Shown: positions 1 to 7,911 of the stretch, piece by piece
Layout: every line of letters begins with the position of its first letter
Numbering within the stretch: the stretch's first letter is position 1
Assembly: GCF_002939475.1 (NCBI RefSeq)
Contig: NZ_PKFQ01000001.1
Location: forward strand, 1,488,001-1,552,000
DNA from: Streptomyces cinnamoneus
Lineage (GTDB): Bacteria > Actinomycetota > Actinomycetes > Streptomycetales > Streptomycetaceae
Reading direction: 5' to 3'
DNA: 64,000 nt
Position numbers and translations under genes: made by a program
Notes under the pieces: generated by a model
The model's database searches: none
Told to the model about the DNA's origin: nothing
The model's input: the letters and a program-made list of their open reading frames with translations, nothing else

Positions 1-1
1 C

Positions 2-670
2 CTGGACCGGCTGGGTACGGACTACGTCGACGTGTGGCAGATACACGCCTTCGACCCCGGCACGCCGCTGGAGGAGACGCTGCAGGCCGTCGACATCGCC
101 GTCGGCAGCGGCCGGGCCCGCTACGCCGGGGTCTGCGGCTTCTGCGGCTGGCAGCTCGCCAAGGCGGCGACCTGGCAGCTGGCCGCGCCGGGCGCCCGGA
201 CGCGGCTGGCCGGCACGCAGATGGAGTACTCCCTGCTGCAGCGCGGCATCGAGCGCGAGGTGCTGCCGGCCGCGCTCGACCTGGGCATCGGCGTCCTCGC
301 CTCCTCGCCGCTCGGCAGGGGCGTCCTCACCGGCAAGTACCGCCACGGCACACCCGCCGACTCGCGGGGCGCCTCGGAGCACCTGGCGCCCTTCGTCGCC
401 CCCTACCTCGACGACACGGCCACCCGGGTGGTCGACGCGGTCACCACGGCGGCCGACGGCCTCGCGACGACCCCGCTCCACGTGTCCCTGGCGTGGGTGC
501 GCGACCGCCCCGGCGTCACCGCCCCGATCGTGGGCGCGCGCACCGCGCAGCAGCTGCGGGCCGCGTTGTCAGTGGAGGCCCTTACGCTTCCGGACGAGAT
601 CTGCCAGGCGCTCGACGACGTGTCGGCGCCGGTGCACCGCTACCCGGACCAGGACTGGAGCACGCTGTGA
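2..670 (+). CDS. Aldo/keto reductase, C-terminal part (5' end outside window)
   Basis: The reading frame is open from the left edge and begins LDRLGTDYVDVWQIHAFDP, the strand/loop that carries the catalytic His (here WQIH) in the aldo/keto reductase TIM barrel. The later stretch APIVGARTAQQLRAAL is the usual cofactor-binding end of the barrel. The enzyme would be a cytosolic NADPH-dependent carbonyl reductase; the substrate cannot be read from the sequence. The N-terminal Asp/Tyr/Lys catalytic residues lie outside the window. Its stop codon overlaps the GTG of the next gene (GTGA), so the two are probably translationally coupled. Confidence 0.9.
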   Translation: MDRLGTDYVDVWQIHAFDPGTPLEETLQAVDIAVGSGRARYAGVCGFCGWQLAKAATWQLAAPGARTRLAGTQMEYSLLQRGIEREVLPAALDLGIGVLASSPLGRGVLTGKYRHGTPADSRGASEHLAPFVAPYLDDTATRVVDAVTTAADGLATTPLHVSLAWVRDRPGVTAPIVGARTAQQLRAALSVEALTLPDEICQALDDVSAPVHRYPDQDWSTL

Positions 671-2880
671 CCAACCACCGCGGTCACCTCGCCGGCGAGG
701 CCGCCGCCCCCGCCCCGGCGGACGAGGTCACCGAGACGAAGCCGGCCACGCCCGCGCCGCAGGCCGGCGAGCCCGCCGCGGAGCCGGCCGGGGACGAGGA
801 CGGCGGCGCCGGTGCCGCCGCCGCGCGGGCCCGGACGGGCGGCGAGGAGAAGCCGTCACCGGCGGCGGAGGCCGGGGACGCGGCCGGCGACGGGCCACAG
901 GGCACGGAGCCGGCGGCGGCCGCTGACGCCGGCGCCCCGTCCGGACCTCCCGCGACCCCCGCGCCCGCCACCCCGGACGACACCACTCCGGACGACGCCT
1001 CCGCGGACGCGCCCGAGGCGGCCGGGAGCGGCAAGCCCCGGTCCGCCGTCGCCGAGGCGCTGGCCGCCGCCGTGCGGGCGGTGGAGAGCGGTGAGCGGTC
1101 CGCAGCGGAGTTCTTCACCGAGCCCAAGCCGGCGGCCAGGCCCGCACGGCCGGCCCGGCCCGCGCGGCCGGCTCCCCCGGCACCGCCCGTGCGCGGTGCC
1201 GCCCCCGTCGTCGCGCCGAGCGCCGCGCTCGTCGAGGTGCTCGCCGCGGGAGGGGCGCCGGAGCAGCTGGCGCCCCGGGCCGCCGAGGCCCTCGGCGAGC
1301 ACGCCGCGGAGGCCCTCCGTGAGGATCCCTGGCTGCTGCTGGGCGTGCCCGGCGTCCGGCCCGAGCAGGCCGACGGCTTCGCGCGGGCGCTGCTGGGCCC
1401 GGAGTGCGGCCCCGGCGACGAGCGGCGGGCCCGGGCCCTGGTCGTGTGGCTGCTGGAGCGCGCCGCGCTGGCCGGCCACACCGTCCTGGACGCCGCGGCC
1501 CTCAGCACCGAGCTGGGCCGGCGCGACGTGCCCGACCCCGACGAGGCGCTGCGCGGCGCCATCGCCGAGGGCGCGGCCCTGGTGTTCCAGGAGGGCGACG
1601 AGACCGAGGAGCCGGTGTCGCTGCTGTTCGGCCTGGACCGCTACGCGATGGCCGAGGAGAGCCTCGCCGACGGTCTCGCCCGGCTGCTGGCCGCCCCACT
1701 GCCCGAGGCCGACTGGACGGCGGCCGCGGAGGCCGCCCCCTCCCCCTCCGCCGCCGAGCTGGTCCGGGCCGTCGCGGCCGCCGGCCTGGTGACCCACAGC
1801 GGCGGCGAGGCCGCGCGCGCCGAGCCGGCCGCGCTGGTCGGGGCGGCGGCCGGGCTGGGCCTGCGGGCCTGCGCCGCCGCGCACACCGAGGACGGCCGGC
1901 GCCGCCTCGCCGAGCTGGGCGTCGAGGACGCGGTGACCGTGTCCGGCCTGCTGTCCGGCCGTCAGGGGCCCGGGCGCGAGGAGGACGGCACCCTCGCGCT
2001 CGACGTGCTGGCCGTCCTGGACGCGCCGCAGCTGGACGTGGAGACGGCCGCCCTGCTGGTGGAGTCGCTCGCCGACGGCACCCGGCTGGTGCTCAGCGGC
2101 GACCCCGCCGTGCTGTGGTCGGCGGGACCGGGCCGGGTGTTCGCGGACGTGGTGGCGGCCCGCGCCTGCCCGGCCGTCGTCTCCCGCACCCCCGACGCGG
2201 GCCCCCTCGGCGAGCTGGTCTCGGGCGTCGGGATCGGCGAGCTGAACCAGGTGGACGCCCCCGGCAAGGAGGTCGTCATCGTCCCCGTGCGGGATCCGGG
2301 CGAGGCCGTGCACCGCACGGTGCAGCTGGTCGCCGACTCCGTGCCGCGCGCCCTCGGCGTGCCCGCCGCCCAGACCCAGGTGATCACCCCGGGCCACGGC
2401 GGCCCCGTCGGCACCCGGGCGCTCAACGCCGCGCTCAAGGAGCGGCTCAACCCCGGCCCCGGCCGGTTCGGCGGCTTCGACCCGGGCGACCGCGTGGCGT
2501 ACGTGCCGGCCCCCGGCCGGATGGTCCCGGGCACCGTGGTCTCCGCGGACGCGGAGGGGCTGCGCCTGGACTGCGCGGGCACGCCCGTGGTCGTACCGCC
2601 GGGCCGGGTCGGTGAGGACGTGCGCCACGGCTGGGCCGTCACCGCGCACCAGGCGGCCGGGACGCGCTGGCCGGCGGCGGTGGTCGTGCTGCCGGGCGAC
2701 GCGGCCGCCTCCCTGACGCGGGCGTGGGTCTACACGGCGTTCAGCCGGGCCGAGCGCCACCTGTCGGTCGTGCACGGCGTGGACCAGGCGCTGCCCCGCG
2801 CCGTCGCCGAGGTGCCGGCGAAGGACCGGACCACCCGGCTGCGGGCGCTGCTGCGGCCGCGGAGCACTCCTGAGGGGTGA
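667..2880 (+). CDS. RecD2-like helix-hairpin-helix protein with degraded helicase motifs
   Basis: 737 aa from a GTG that overlaps the previous stop. Residues 1-190 are a low-complexity Ala/Pro/Glu region. Then comes a RecD2-type helix-hairpin-helix part (DPWLLLGVPGVRPEQADGF ... ERRARALVVWLLERAALAGHT), then a RecD-like ATPase fold. In active RecD2 the fold carries Walker A (GxGTGKT), DE and GDxxQL motifs. Here no Walker A is visible, the Walker B position reads VLDAPQLD, and the GDxxQL site reads SGDPAVLWSAGPG. The C-terminal motif resembling TvHKSQGSE is VTAHQAAGTRW, followed by VYTAFSRAERHLSVVHG. It is therefore a DNA-binding relative of RecD2 that probably cannot hydrolyse ATP. The role is unknown. 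Any frame reading upstream of 667 is a shadow of the reductase. Confidence 0.85.
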   Translation: MTNHRGHLAGEAAAPAPADEVTETKPATPAPQAGEPAAEPAGDEDGGAGAAAARARTGGEEKPSPAAEAGDAAGDGPQGTEPAAAADAGAPSGPPATPAPATPDDTTPDDASADAPEAAGSGKPRSAVAEALAAAVRAVESGERSAAEFFTEPKPAARPARPARPARPAPPAPPVRGAAPVVAPSAALVEVLAAGGAPEQLAPRAAEALGEHAAEALREDPWLLLGVPGVRPEQADGFARALLGPECGPGDERRARALVVWLLERAALAGHTVLDAAALSTELGRRDVPDPDEALRGAIAEGAALVFQEGDETEEPVSLLFGLDRYAMAEESLADGLARLLAAPLPEADWTAAAEAAPSPSAAELVRAVAAAGLVTHSGGEAARAEPAALVGAAAGLGLRACAAAHTEDGRRRLAELGVEDAVTVSGLLSGRQGPGREEDGTLALDVLAVLDAPQLDVETAALLVESLADGTRLVLSGDPAVLWSAGPGRVFADVVAARACPAVVSRTPDAGPLGELVSGVGIGELNQVDAPGKEVVIVPVRDPGEAVHRTVQLVADSVPRALGVPAAQTQVITPGHGGPVGTRALNAALKERLNPGPGRFGGFDPGDRVAYVPAPGRMVPGTVVSADAEGLRLDCAGTPVVVPPGRVGEDVRHGWAVTAHQAAGTRWPAAVVVLPGDAAASLTRAWVYTAFSRAERHLSVVHGVDQALPRAVAEVPAKDRTTRLRALLRPRSTPEG

Positions 2881-2914
2881 TCCGCGGCCGGCGCGGGAGC
2901 GGGCGGGGGCCCGG

Positions 2915-3694
2915 TCAGCGGCCCCGTCCGCGCCCCGGGGGGCCGGCGTCGTCCCCGGCGGCGTCCGGTCCGTCGGCGGGGCCGTCGTCCTCCAGGCCCT
3001 CGTCTTCGAGGCTCTCGTCTTCGAGGCTCTCGTCGTCCAGAGCCTCGTCGTCCAGGTCGAGCTCCTCGTCGAAGACGGCGCTGACGTCGAAGCGGCACAC
3101 CACCCGTTGCGGGTCGGCCTGGTCGAAGGGGGCCGAGAGCCACTCCCCCGGCTCGGCCGGCTCGTCGGCCGCCGCCACCCACAGCGTGGAGTCGCCCTCC
3201 TCCAGGCCGAACTCCTTGTGCCGGGAGGCGATCTCGTCGGGCTCGTACTCCCCGAAGAGCACGCCCAGGGCGGCGTGGACGCTGCTGCCGACGAGCCCCA
3301 ACGCGCCCCCGGACGTGCCGGGGACCGTGTCCGTGTCGGCGTCCGGGTCGAGGTCGGCGACGCGCTGGGCCTGGGCGAGCAGCCGCTGCGGCTCGACGAC
3401 GGCGTAGTCCCTGCGGATCAGCACGCTCAGCGCGCTGGGCTCCTCGGGGCCGGCGTACGCGGGCAGCGTGTCGTCCCCGGGGATCTCGAAGGGGGTGACC
3501 TCGTCATAGGCGTCGTACAGCAGTTCGTCGTACGCCTCGGCTGTCGCGGCCAGCTCGTTGAACGCGGCGTAGACGGCCGGGTCGTCCTCCCCCGAACGGC
3601 GTTCGACGGCCTCGAGGTGGCGGTCCAGAGCGGTTTTGACCGCCTCGGCGGCGGCCCGTACCTCGGCAGCGGTTGGCTGCGCAGCATCAGACAT
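2915..3694 (-). CDS. Conserved actinobacterial protein with acidic repeat tail, unknown function
   Basis: 259 aa starting at MSDAAQPTAAEVRAAAEAV; the in-frame extension upstream overlaps the divergent DUF5703 gene and is rejected. The first ~200 residues form a soluble, acidic alpha/beta protein with no recognisable catalytic motif (EYEPDEIASRHKEFGLEEGDSTLWVAA is a distinctive stretch, written here in pieces: EYEPDEIASRHKEF, GLEEGDSTLWVAA). The C-terminal part is a run of LEDES/LDDEA-type pentads ending in a Gly/Arg tail (PPGRGRGR), which looks disordered and might mimic nucleic acid or bind a basic partner. It is transcribed divergently from the DUF5703 gene with 47 bp between starts. Function not recognised. 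Confidence 0.8.
   Translation of the reverse strand: MSDAAQPTAAEVRAAAEAVKTALDRHLEAVERRSGEDDPAVYAAFNELAATAEAYDELLYDAYDEVTPFEIPGDDTLPAYAGPEEPSALSVLIRRDYAVVEPQRLLAQAQRVADLDPDADTDTVPGTSGGALGLVGSSVHAALGVLFGEYEPDEIASRHKEFGLEEGDSTLWVAAADEPAEPGEWLSAPFDQADPQRVVCRFDVSAVFDEELDLDDEALDDESLEDESLEDEGLEDDGPADGPDAAGDDAGPPGRGRGR
2984..3058. repeat. Five 15-bp tandem repeats encoding the acidic tail
   Basis: Units start at 2984, 2999, 3014, 3029 and 3044. The units at 2999 and 3014 are identical (CTCGTCTTCGAGGCT); the others differ at several bases. Each unit encodes one acidic pentad on the minus strand (EALDD, ESLED, ESLED, EGLED). Exact duplication of neighbouring units suggests copy number can change by slippage. 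Confidence 0.85.
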
Positions 3695-3741
3695 AGTGCA
3701 GACGCTATCCGCACCGGGGCCGTTCCCGCACAATAGATGCG

Positions 3742-3930
3742 ATGCCGGAATACGAATTCTGTGATGTGTATGTGCCCCGGGGTGTCTCCCGGAAGGCCAC
3801 CACACGCCTGCTGACCGACCACGCCGAGTACGGACTCTGGGAGTTGGACCGACTACGCCTGTACCCCGACGGCAGCCGCAGGGTGCGGCTGCGGCGCCGG
3901 ATCATCCGACAGATCCGTGCCACATGGTGA
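3742..3930 (+). CDS. DUF5703 family protein
   Basis: 62 aa, beginning MPEYEFCDVYVPRGVSRK and ending RLRRRIIRQIRATW, which matches the short and highly conserved DUF5703 family of actinobacteria at full length. The protein is basic at its C-terminus. No biochemical function is known to me. It faces away from the acidic-tail gene and is followed by a strong hairpin terminator at 3945-3980 that separates it from the convergent chaplin gene. Confidence 0.9.
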   Translation: MPEYEFCDVYVPRGVSRKATTRLLTDHAEYGLWELDRLRLYPDGSRRVRLRRRIIRQIRATW

Positions 3931-3944
3931 CGGAGTGAACACGG

Positions 3945-3980
3945 ACGGAGCGGGCCCCGCGGCTGCGGGACCCGCTCCGT
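3945..3980. terminator. Bidirectional hairpin terminator
   Basis: A 16-bp stem (3945-3960 with 3965-3980) with one mismatch and loop GGCT lies between the convergent DUF5703 and long chaplin genes. No U-run is present, as is common in Streptomyces. Confidence 0.75.
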
Positions 3981-4017
3981 GCCCTGTCGGGCCGCTTCGC
4001 CTGAGCGGAGCCGGGCG

Positions 4018-4860
4018 TCAGCCCTGGGCACCCCGCGCGCGGCGGTAGAGCAGCGCGCCGCCGAGCAGCAGGCCCGCGCTGGCGGCACCGGCCGCACCCA
4101 GCTGGCCGGCGCCCGTGTGCGCCAGCTCCGAGGCCTTCTCGGCCACCGTGGCCGGACGGTGCTCGGCGAGCACCTCGGGGGCACGGTGGGCGTCCTTCAC
4201 CGCGGTGGCGGGCTTGGCCTGGTGGCCGCCCGGGGCGCCGGGGTGACCGGCCGGCTGCCCGCCGTGGTGGGCCGGCGGCTTGTGGCCGGGCTTCTGCTCG
4301 GCGGGCGGGTTGTGCCGCCCGCCGTGGTCGTGGCCCCCGGGGTGGCCGGGCTCGTGGCCGTGCGGGGGCTTGTGCTCGTGCCCGCTCTGGTGGCCGCCCG
4401 TGTGACCGCCACCGTTGACGCACTCGTTACCGGTGGCGGTGTTGCCGATGCCGACGACGTTGACGCTGTTGCCGCACGCGTTGACCGGCACGCTGATGGG
4501 CGCCTGCACGGTGTTGCCGGACGCCACGCCGGGCGAGTTCTCGGCCTTGCCGTTCGCCAGCCCGCCGCCGTGGACACCGCCGCCGTGGGCACCACCGGCG
4601 TGGACACCGCCGCCGTGCCCGCCGTTGAAGCACCGGTTGCCCGACGCGGGGTTCAGCAGCCCGACCACGTTCACGGTGTTGCCGCAGGCGTTCACCGGCA
4701 CGTGGACCGGAACCTGGACCGTGTTGCCGGAACCCACGCCCGGCGAGTGCGCCGCAGCGCCCATGGCACCCGAGTCGGCCTGTGCGTAGCCGCCGGTCAC
4801 GGCGAGTACCCCACTCGCCGCCGCTACGGTGATCAGGCCCTTCTTGGTGACCTGTCGCAT
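4018..4860 (-). CDS. Long chaplin, two chaplin domains and a sortase signal
   Basis: 280 aa. A Sec signal peptide (MRQVTKKGLITVAAASGVLA ... GGYAQA) is followed by chaplin domain 1 (AHSPGVGSGNTVQVPV ... NACGNTVNVVGLLNPASGN) at about 37-78 and domain 2 (ENSPGVASGNTVQAPI ... NACGNSVNVVGIGNTATGN) at about 107-150. Each domain has the paired Cys of amyloid-forming chaplins. The domains are separated by a Gly/His repeat and followed by a long His/Gly/Pro-rich spacer. The end has LAHTG, a membrane helix and RRARG, which fits class E sortase anchoring (ChpA/B/C type). It would coat aerial hyphae and spores with a hydrophobic amyloid layer. The His-rich spacer is unusual and may bind metal. Confidence 0.93.
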   Translation of the reverse strand: MRQVTKKGLITVAAASGVLAVTGGYAQADSGAMGAAAHSPGVGSGNTVQVPVHVPVNACGNTVNVVGLLNPASGNRCFNGGHGGGVHAGGAHGGGVHGGGLANGKAENSPGVASGNTVQAPISVPVNACGNSVNVVGIGNTATGNECVNGGGHTGGHQSGHEHKPPHGHEPGHPGGHDHGGRHNPPAEQKPGHKPPAHHGGQPAGHPGAPGGHQAKPATAVKDAHRAPEVLAEHRPATVAEKASELAHTGAGQLGAAGAASAGLLLGGALLYRRARGAQG

Positions 4861-4950
4861 TTCGTCTTGCCCCTCCTGCTTTTTGCCATGCGGAATGCGT
4901 GCGGACGAACTGACAAGCCGTCCGTACGCGTAAAGCCGGGCGAAAGCCCG

Positions 4951-4987
4951 ACGGCCCCGGAGCGCATGGCGTGCACTCCGGAGCCGT
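4951..4987 (-). terminator. Hairpin terminator after the short chaplin
   Basis: Arms 4951-4962 and 4976-4987 pair over 12 bp with one mismatch around a 13-nt loop, 35 bp beyond the short chaplin stop. This separates the two chaplin transcripts, so each probably has its own promoter. Confidence 0.65.
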
Positions 4988-5021
4988 CCTGTCTCAATCC
5001 CTCACGGAACGAGACACAACG

Positions 5022-5255
5022 TCACTTGTTGACGCAGGTGTTGCCAGCGGCGGGGTTCAGCAGCCCGACGACGTTGATCGTGTTGCCGCACAGGTTGACC
5101 GGCACGGAGACCGGAACCTGCACGACGTTGCCCGAAGCGACGCCGGGGCTGTTCACAGCAGCTGCCTGAGCACCCCCGCTGGCGGCGGCCATACCGGCAC
5201 CCGCGAGAACGAGACCACTGGTGGCTGCCGCAGCGGCGACGACCTTCTTGAGCAT
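5022..5255 (-). CDS. Short secreted chaplin
   Basis: 77 aa starting MLKKVVAAAAATSGLVLAG, with AAGGAGG placed 6 bp before the ATG (a longer in-frame reading upstream has no such site). It has a Sec signal peptide followed by a single chaplin domain (VNSPGVASGNVVQVPVSV ... NLCGNTINVVGLLNPAAGN) with two Cys, ending TCVNK. It lacks a sortase signal and is the short, freely secreted ChpD-H type that assembles into amyloid fibrils with the long chaplins. It lies directly upstream of the long chaplin on the same strand. Confidence 0.93.
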   Translation of the reverse strand: MLKKVVAAAAATSGLVLAGAGMAAASGGAQAAAVNSPGVASGNVVQVPVSVPVNLCGNTINVVGLLNPAAGNTCVNK

Positions 5256-5408
5256 GGATTCCTCCTTGTTGGCAATGCGGTCCCAGCCGCGGACCGCACA
5301 CCTGTAACGACAAGGAGGTAATTGGGCTACGCGCCTCACGGGGCGTTCACTCTTTCCGGCTAACAAATCACCAATAACGCGCAGCGGGGCAGAGGTTCGG
5401 AACCGACC

Positions 5409-6752
5409 TCAGCACTGGTCGAGGAAGCGGTCGAGCACCCGCGCCCCGAATTTCAGCCCCTCCACGGGCACGCGCTCGTCGACCCCGTGGAACATGCCGG
5501 CGAAGTCCAGCTCGGGGGGCAGCTGGAGGGGGGCGAAGCCGAAGCAGCGGATGCCGAGGTCGTCGAAGGACTTGGCGTCGGTGCCGCCGGAGAGCATGTA
5601 CGGCACGGCCCGGGCGATGGGGTCCTCGGCCCGCAGCGACGACTGCATCGCCTCGACGAGCCTGCCGTCGAAGCTCGTCTCCAGCGCCTTGTCCGCGTGG
5701 ACGTCCTCGCGCTTGACCCGGGGCCCGAGGATCCGGTCGAGGTCGGCGAGGAACTCCTCCTCGTACCCCGGCAGGAAGCGGCCGTCCACGTGCGCGACGG
5801 CCTGCCCGGGGATCACGTTGACCTTGTACCCTGCGCCCAGCATCGTGGGGGCGGCGGTGTTGCGCAGCGTGGTGCCGATCATCTTGGCGATGCCGCCGAG
5901 CTTGACGAGCGTCGCCTCCATGTCCTCGGGGTCCAGCGGGGTGCCGAGCGCGTCGGAGAGTTCGTCGAGGAAGGACCGCACGGTCTTGGTGACCCGGACC
6001 GGGAACTCGTGCCGGCCCAGCCGGGCGACCGCCTCGCACAGCTCGGTGATGGCGTTGTCCTTGTTGGTCATCGAGCCGTGGCCGGCCGTGCCGTCCACCG
6101 TGAGCCGCATCCAGTGCATGCCCTTCTCGGCGGTCTCGACGAGGTAGAGCCGCAGGTTCTCGTTCACGGTGAAGGAGAAGCCGCCGACCTCGCCGATCGC
6201 CTCGGTGACGCCCTCGAAGAGGTCCGGGTGCTTGTCGACGAGGTACCGGGCGCCGTAGGTGCCCCCGGCCTCCTCGTCCGCGAGGAACGCGAGCACGATG
6301 TCGCGCGGCGGCTTGCGGCCCGAGCGCAGCCGGTCGCGGACCACGGCAAGCGTCATCGCGTCCATGTCCTTCATGTCGACCGCGCCGCGCCCCCACACGC
6401 ACCCGTCGGCGATCTCGCCGGAGAAGGGGTGGTGGGTCCAGTCGGCGGCGTTGGCCGGGACCACGTCGGTGTGGCCGTGGATCAGCAGAGCCGGCCGGGA
6501 CGGGTCGGCGCCCTCGATCCGGGCCACGGTCGAGGCCCGGCCCTTGTGGGACTCGATGATCCGGGGTTCGAGCCCGACCTCGGCGAGCTTCTCGGCCACG
6601 TACTCGGCGGCGACGCGCTCACCCGGCCCGGAGTGGTCGCCGTAGTTGCTGGTGTCGATGCGGATCAGGTCGCGGCAGAGGTCGACGACCTCCTGATCGG
6701 CGTTCCCGGCGTACCCGGGGGTGCCGGTGCCGGCCGGCTTCGACTCGCTCAC
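5409..6752 (-). CDS. M20 family metallopeptidase
   Basis: 447 aa from GTG at 6752, chosen because GAGGAGG sits 5 bp upstream; the longer in-frame reading starts near the tRNA and has no support. Motifs of the M20 di-zinc peptidases are intact: HGHTDVVP (His94, Asp96), the GRGAVDMKDM aspartate (Asp126) and FLADEEAGGTYG (Glu160/161). The dimerisation (lid) domain follows. It would be a cytosolic hydrolase of dipeptides or N-acyl amino acids (carboxypeptidase, succinyl-diaminopimelate desuccinylase or acylase type); the exact substrate is not evident. It is monocistronic in appearance. Confidence 0.92.
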   Translation of the reverse strand: MSESKPAGTGTPGYAGNADQEVVDLCRDLIRIDTSNYGDHSGPGERVAAEYVAEKLAEVGLEPRIIESHKGRASTVARIEGADPSRPALLIHGHTDVVPANAADWTHHPFSGEIADGCVWGRGAVDMKDMDAMTLAVVRDRLRSGRKPPRDIVLAFLADEEAGGTYGARYLVDKHPDLFEGVTEAIGEVGGFSFTVNENLRLYLVETAEKGMHWMRLTVDGTAGHGSMTNKDNAITELCEAVARLGRHEFPVRVTKTVRSFLDELSDALGTPLDPEDMEATLVKLGGIAKMIGTTLRNTAAPTMLGAGYKVNVIPGQAVAHVDGRFLPGYEEEFLADLDRILGPRVKREDVHADKALETSFDGRLVEAMQSSLRAEDPIARAVPYMLSGGTDAKSFDDLGIRCFGFAPLQLPPELDFAGMFHGVDERVPVEGLKFGARVLDRFLDQC

Positions 6753-7008
6753 GCTGCCTCCTCGTGCTTGGCTGCCGGGCGCCGGCCGCGCGGGCGCCGG
6801 ACGGGCCCGGCAGGGGTCCACCGCCATCCTGCCTTCCGGGTTTCCCCGCGCCCAAGGCCGCAATGCCGCCGACACGTGTCCGCAACGATCACCGCGGGCC
6901 GCCGGGGCCGGGGGAGCTGCGGGGGCGCACCCGTGATCGAGCACCTCCGGATGTTTGGTATTGTTTTCCATGTCGCCGCGGGGAACACCCCGCAGAGACA
7001 GACACCTG

Positions 7009-7096
7009 GTCCGGGTGGCGGAATGGCAGACGCGCTAGCTTGAGGTGCTAGTGCCCTTTATCGGGCGTGGGGGTTCAAGTCCCCCCTCGGACACCA
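7009..7096 (+). tRNA. tRNA-Leu (anticodon GAG)
   Basis: An 88-nt class II tRNA with encoded CCA. The acceptor stem GTCCGGG pairs with CTCGGAC (one G-U). The anticodon stem CTAGC/GCTAG holds loop TTGAGGT, so the anticodon is GAG. The variable arm TGCCCTTTATCGGGCG is long, as expected for Leu, and GGTTCAAGTCC forms the T-loop region. The 3' part doubles as the left attachment site of the element that follows. Confidence 0.95.
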
Positions 7097-7098
7097 GC
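7060..7098. repeat. attL: 39-bp direct repeat, left copy
   Basis: The sequence from the variable arm to just past the CCA of tRNA-Leu is repeated without a mismatch at 13555-13593. This is the usual product of tyrosine-integrase recombination into a tRNA 3' end, leaving the tRNA gene intact at the left junction. Confidence 0.95.
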
Positions 7099-7100
7099 AG

Positions 7101-7123
7101 AGACCCCAGTTCACCTGGGGTTT
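7101..7123 (+). terminator. tRNA terminator carried by the element
   Basis: The stem AGACCCCAG/CTGGGGTTT closes a 5-nt loop and is followed by a T-rich tract. It lies just inside attL, so it is element DNA that replaces the native terminator now displaced to 13595-13620. Confidence 0.75.
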
Positions 7124-7184
7124 TTCTGTTTCCTGGGCAGTGGCGTGACCGACCACGTGACCAACGGCCGAGCGAACTTCCTGG

Positions 7185-7515
7185 TCAGACCAGGGATGAC
7201 AGGCCGATACGGGCAGCACTGGAAGCGGCCAGCTTCTTCGCCCCTTCGGCGCGACGCCTGCCGTAGCGCGCCATGGTGTAGCCCGGCGAGTGGTGCCGGG
7301 CATCGGCCGAGACCCCTGCCGGGTTCTCGTGGGCGTCCAGATCGTTCGTGATCTTCGACGCCCGCCAGTCGTGCAGTCGGAAGTTCTCCGGCAGGTGCAG
7401 ACGGTTGCGTGCCGTCCTCCAGCGTGCCGACACCTTCTCGGGGTCCTGCGGCCCGCCCGCCTCGCCCCGGTACAGCTTGAAGCCGTCACGGGCGACACAA
7501 GGCCCGGTTGCCGCA
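7185..7515 (-). pseudogene. Tyrosine integrase remnant (catalytic C-terminus only)
   Basis: The minus-strand frame reads DGFKLYRGEAGGPQDPEKVS ... LPENFRLHDWRASKITNDLD ... ARHHSPGYTMARYGRRRAEG. This is the C-terminal half of an actinobacterial phage-type integrase, with the HxxR box (HDWR), the second His (RHHSPGYT) and the Tyr of MARYGR. Upstream of about 7515 the similarity stops: the open frame continues only as composition-driven sequence and the other strand carries a different gene fragment. Most of the N-terminal DNA-binding part and the first catalytic Arg are therefore missing. Its position next to attL, reading towards the tRNA, is normal for such an integrase. Confidence 0.75.
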
Positions 7516-7553
7516 CGGCTTCCAGATGTCCGCCAGAGACGGCCCCGTCTCGT

Positions 7554-7890
7554 GATCCCCGCGTCTACTTCGCCGCCCTGTGGAGGGCGAACCAGATAGG
7601 TCACGCCGAGTTCCGCATGGGCGAGCTGGCCGGAATCCTCGCCGGTGATGACGGGGGCATCCCGTCCAGGCAGAGCGTCACGAACGCGGTCGGCCGAGCC
7701 AAGGCGCTGGCCCTGATCGGGCACGACTCAACCGTCCGATGCCTCACCCTGCCCCATCACCACTTCCACGTGCAGCGGCGAAGGGAAGTCGGGCGCGCAG
7801 CACCCTCAGGAGAGAGCGTCACCGCTATCGCCAAGGCCCTGGGGATCTCCCGGGCCACCCTTGTACCGGCATATCGGTGAGAGCGCCTGA
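7554..7890 (+). pseudogene. Broken DNA-binding/serine-recombinase-like remnant with frameshift
   Basis: The plus frame reads RVYFAALWRANQIGHAEFRM, then SRQSVTNAVGRAKALALIGH, a winged-helix-like segment common in actinobacterial mobile elements. It continues into SGESVTAIAKALGISRATL, the helix-turn-helix of resolvase C-termini. The expected ending YRHIGESA plus stop is present only if one G is removed near 7862; with it the frame reads VPAYR and stops at 7880. No start codon with a ribosome site is visible. It looks like two gene ends joined by deletion and then frameshifted, although assembly error at this base cannot be excluded. Confidence 0.6.
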
Positions 7891-7911
7891 GACAGGCGTA
7901 CAGGGGCGCAG

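Noticed and set aside
856..2775. Long antisense open frame opposite the RecD2-like gene
   Set aside because: It mirrors the third-codon GC bias of the plus-strand gene; its sequence is His/Gly/Arg-rich without any fold or ribosome site.
2984..3058. Regular short repeats considered as a CRISPR array
   Set aside because: The 15-bp units abut without spacers and keep the reading frame of a protein tail.
5487..7043. 518-codon plus-strand frame opposite the M20 peptidase
   Set aside because: A composition shadow that also runs through the tRNA; the minus strand has all catalytic motifs.
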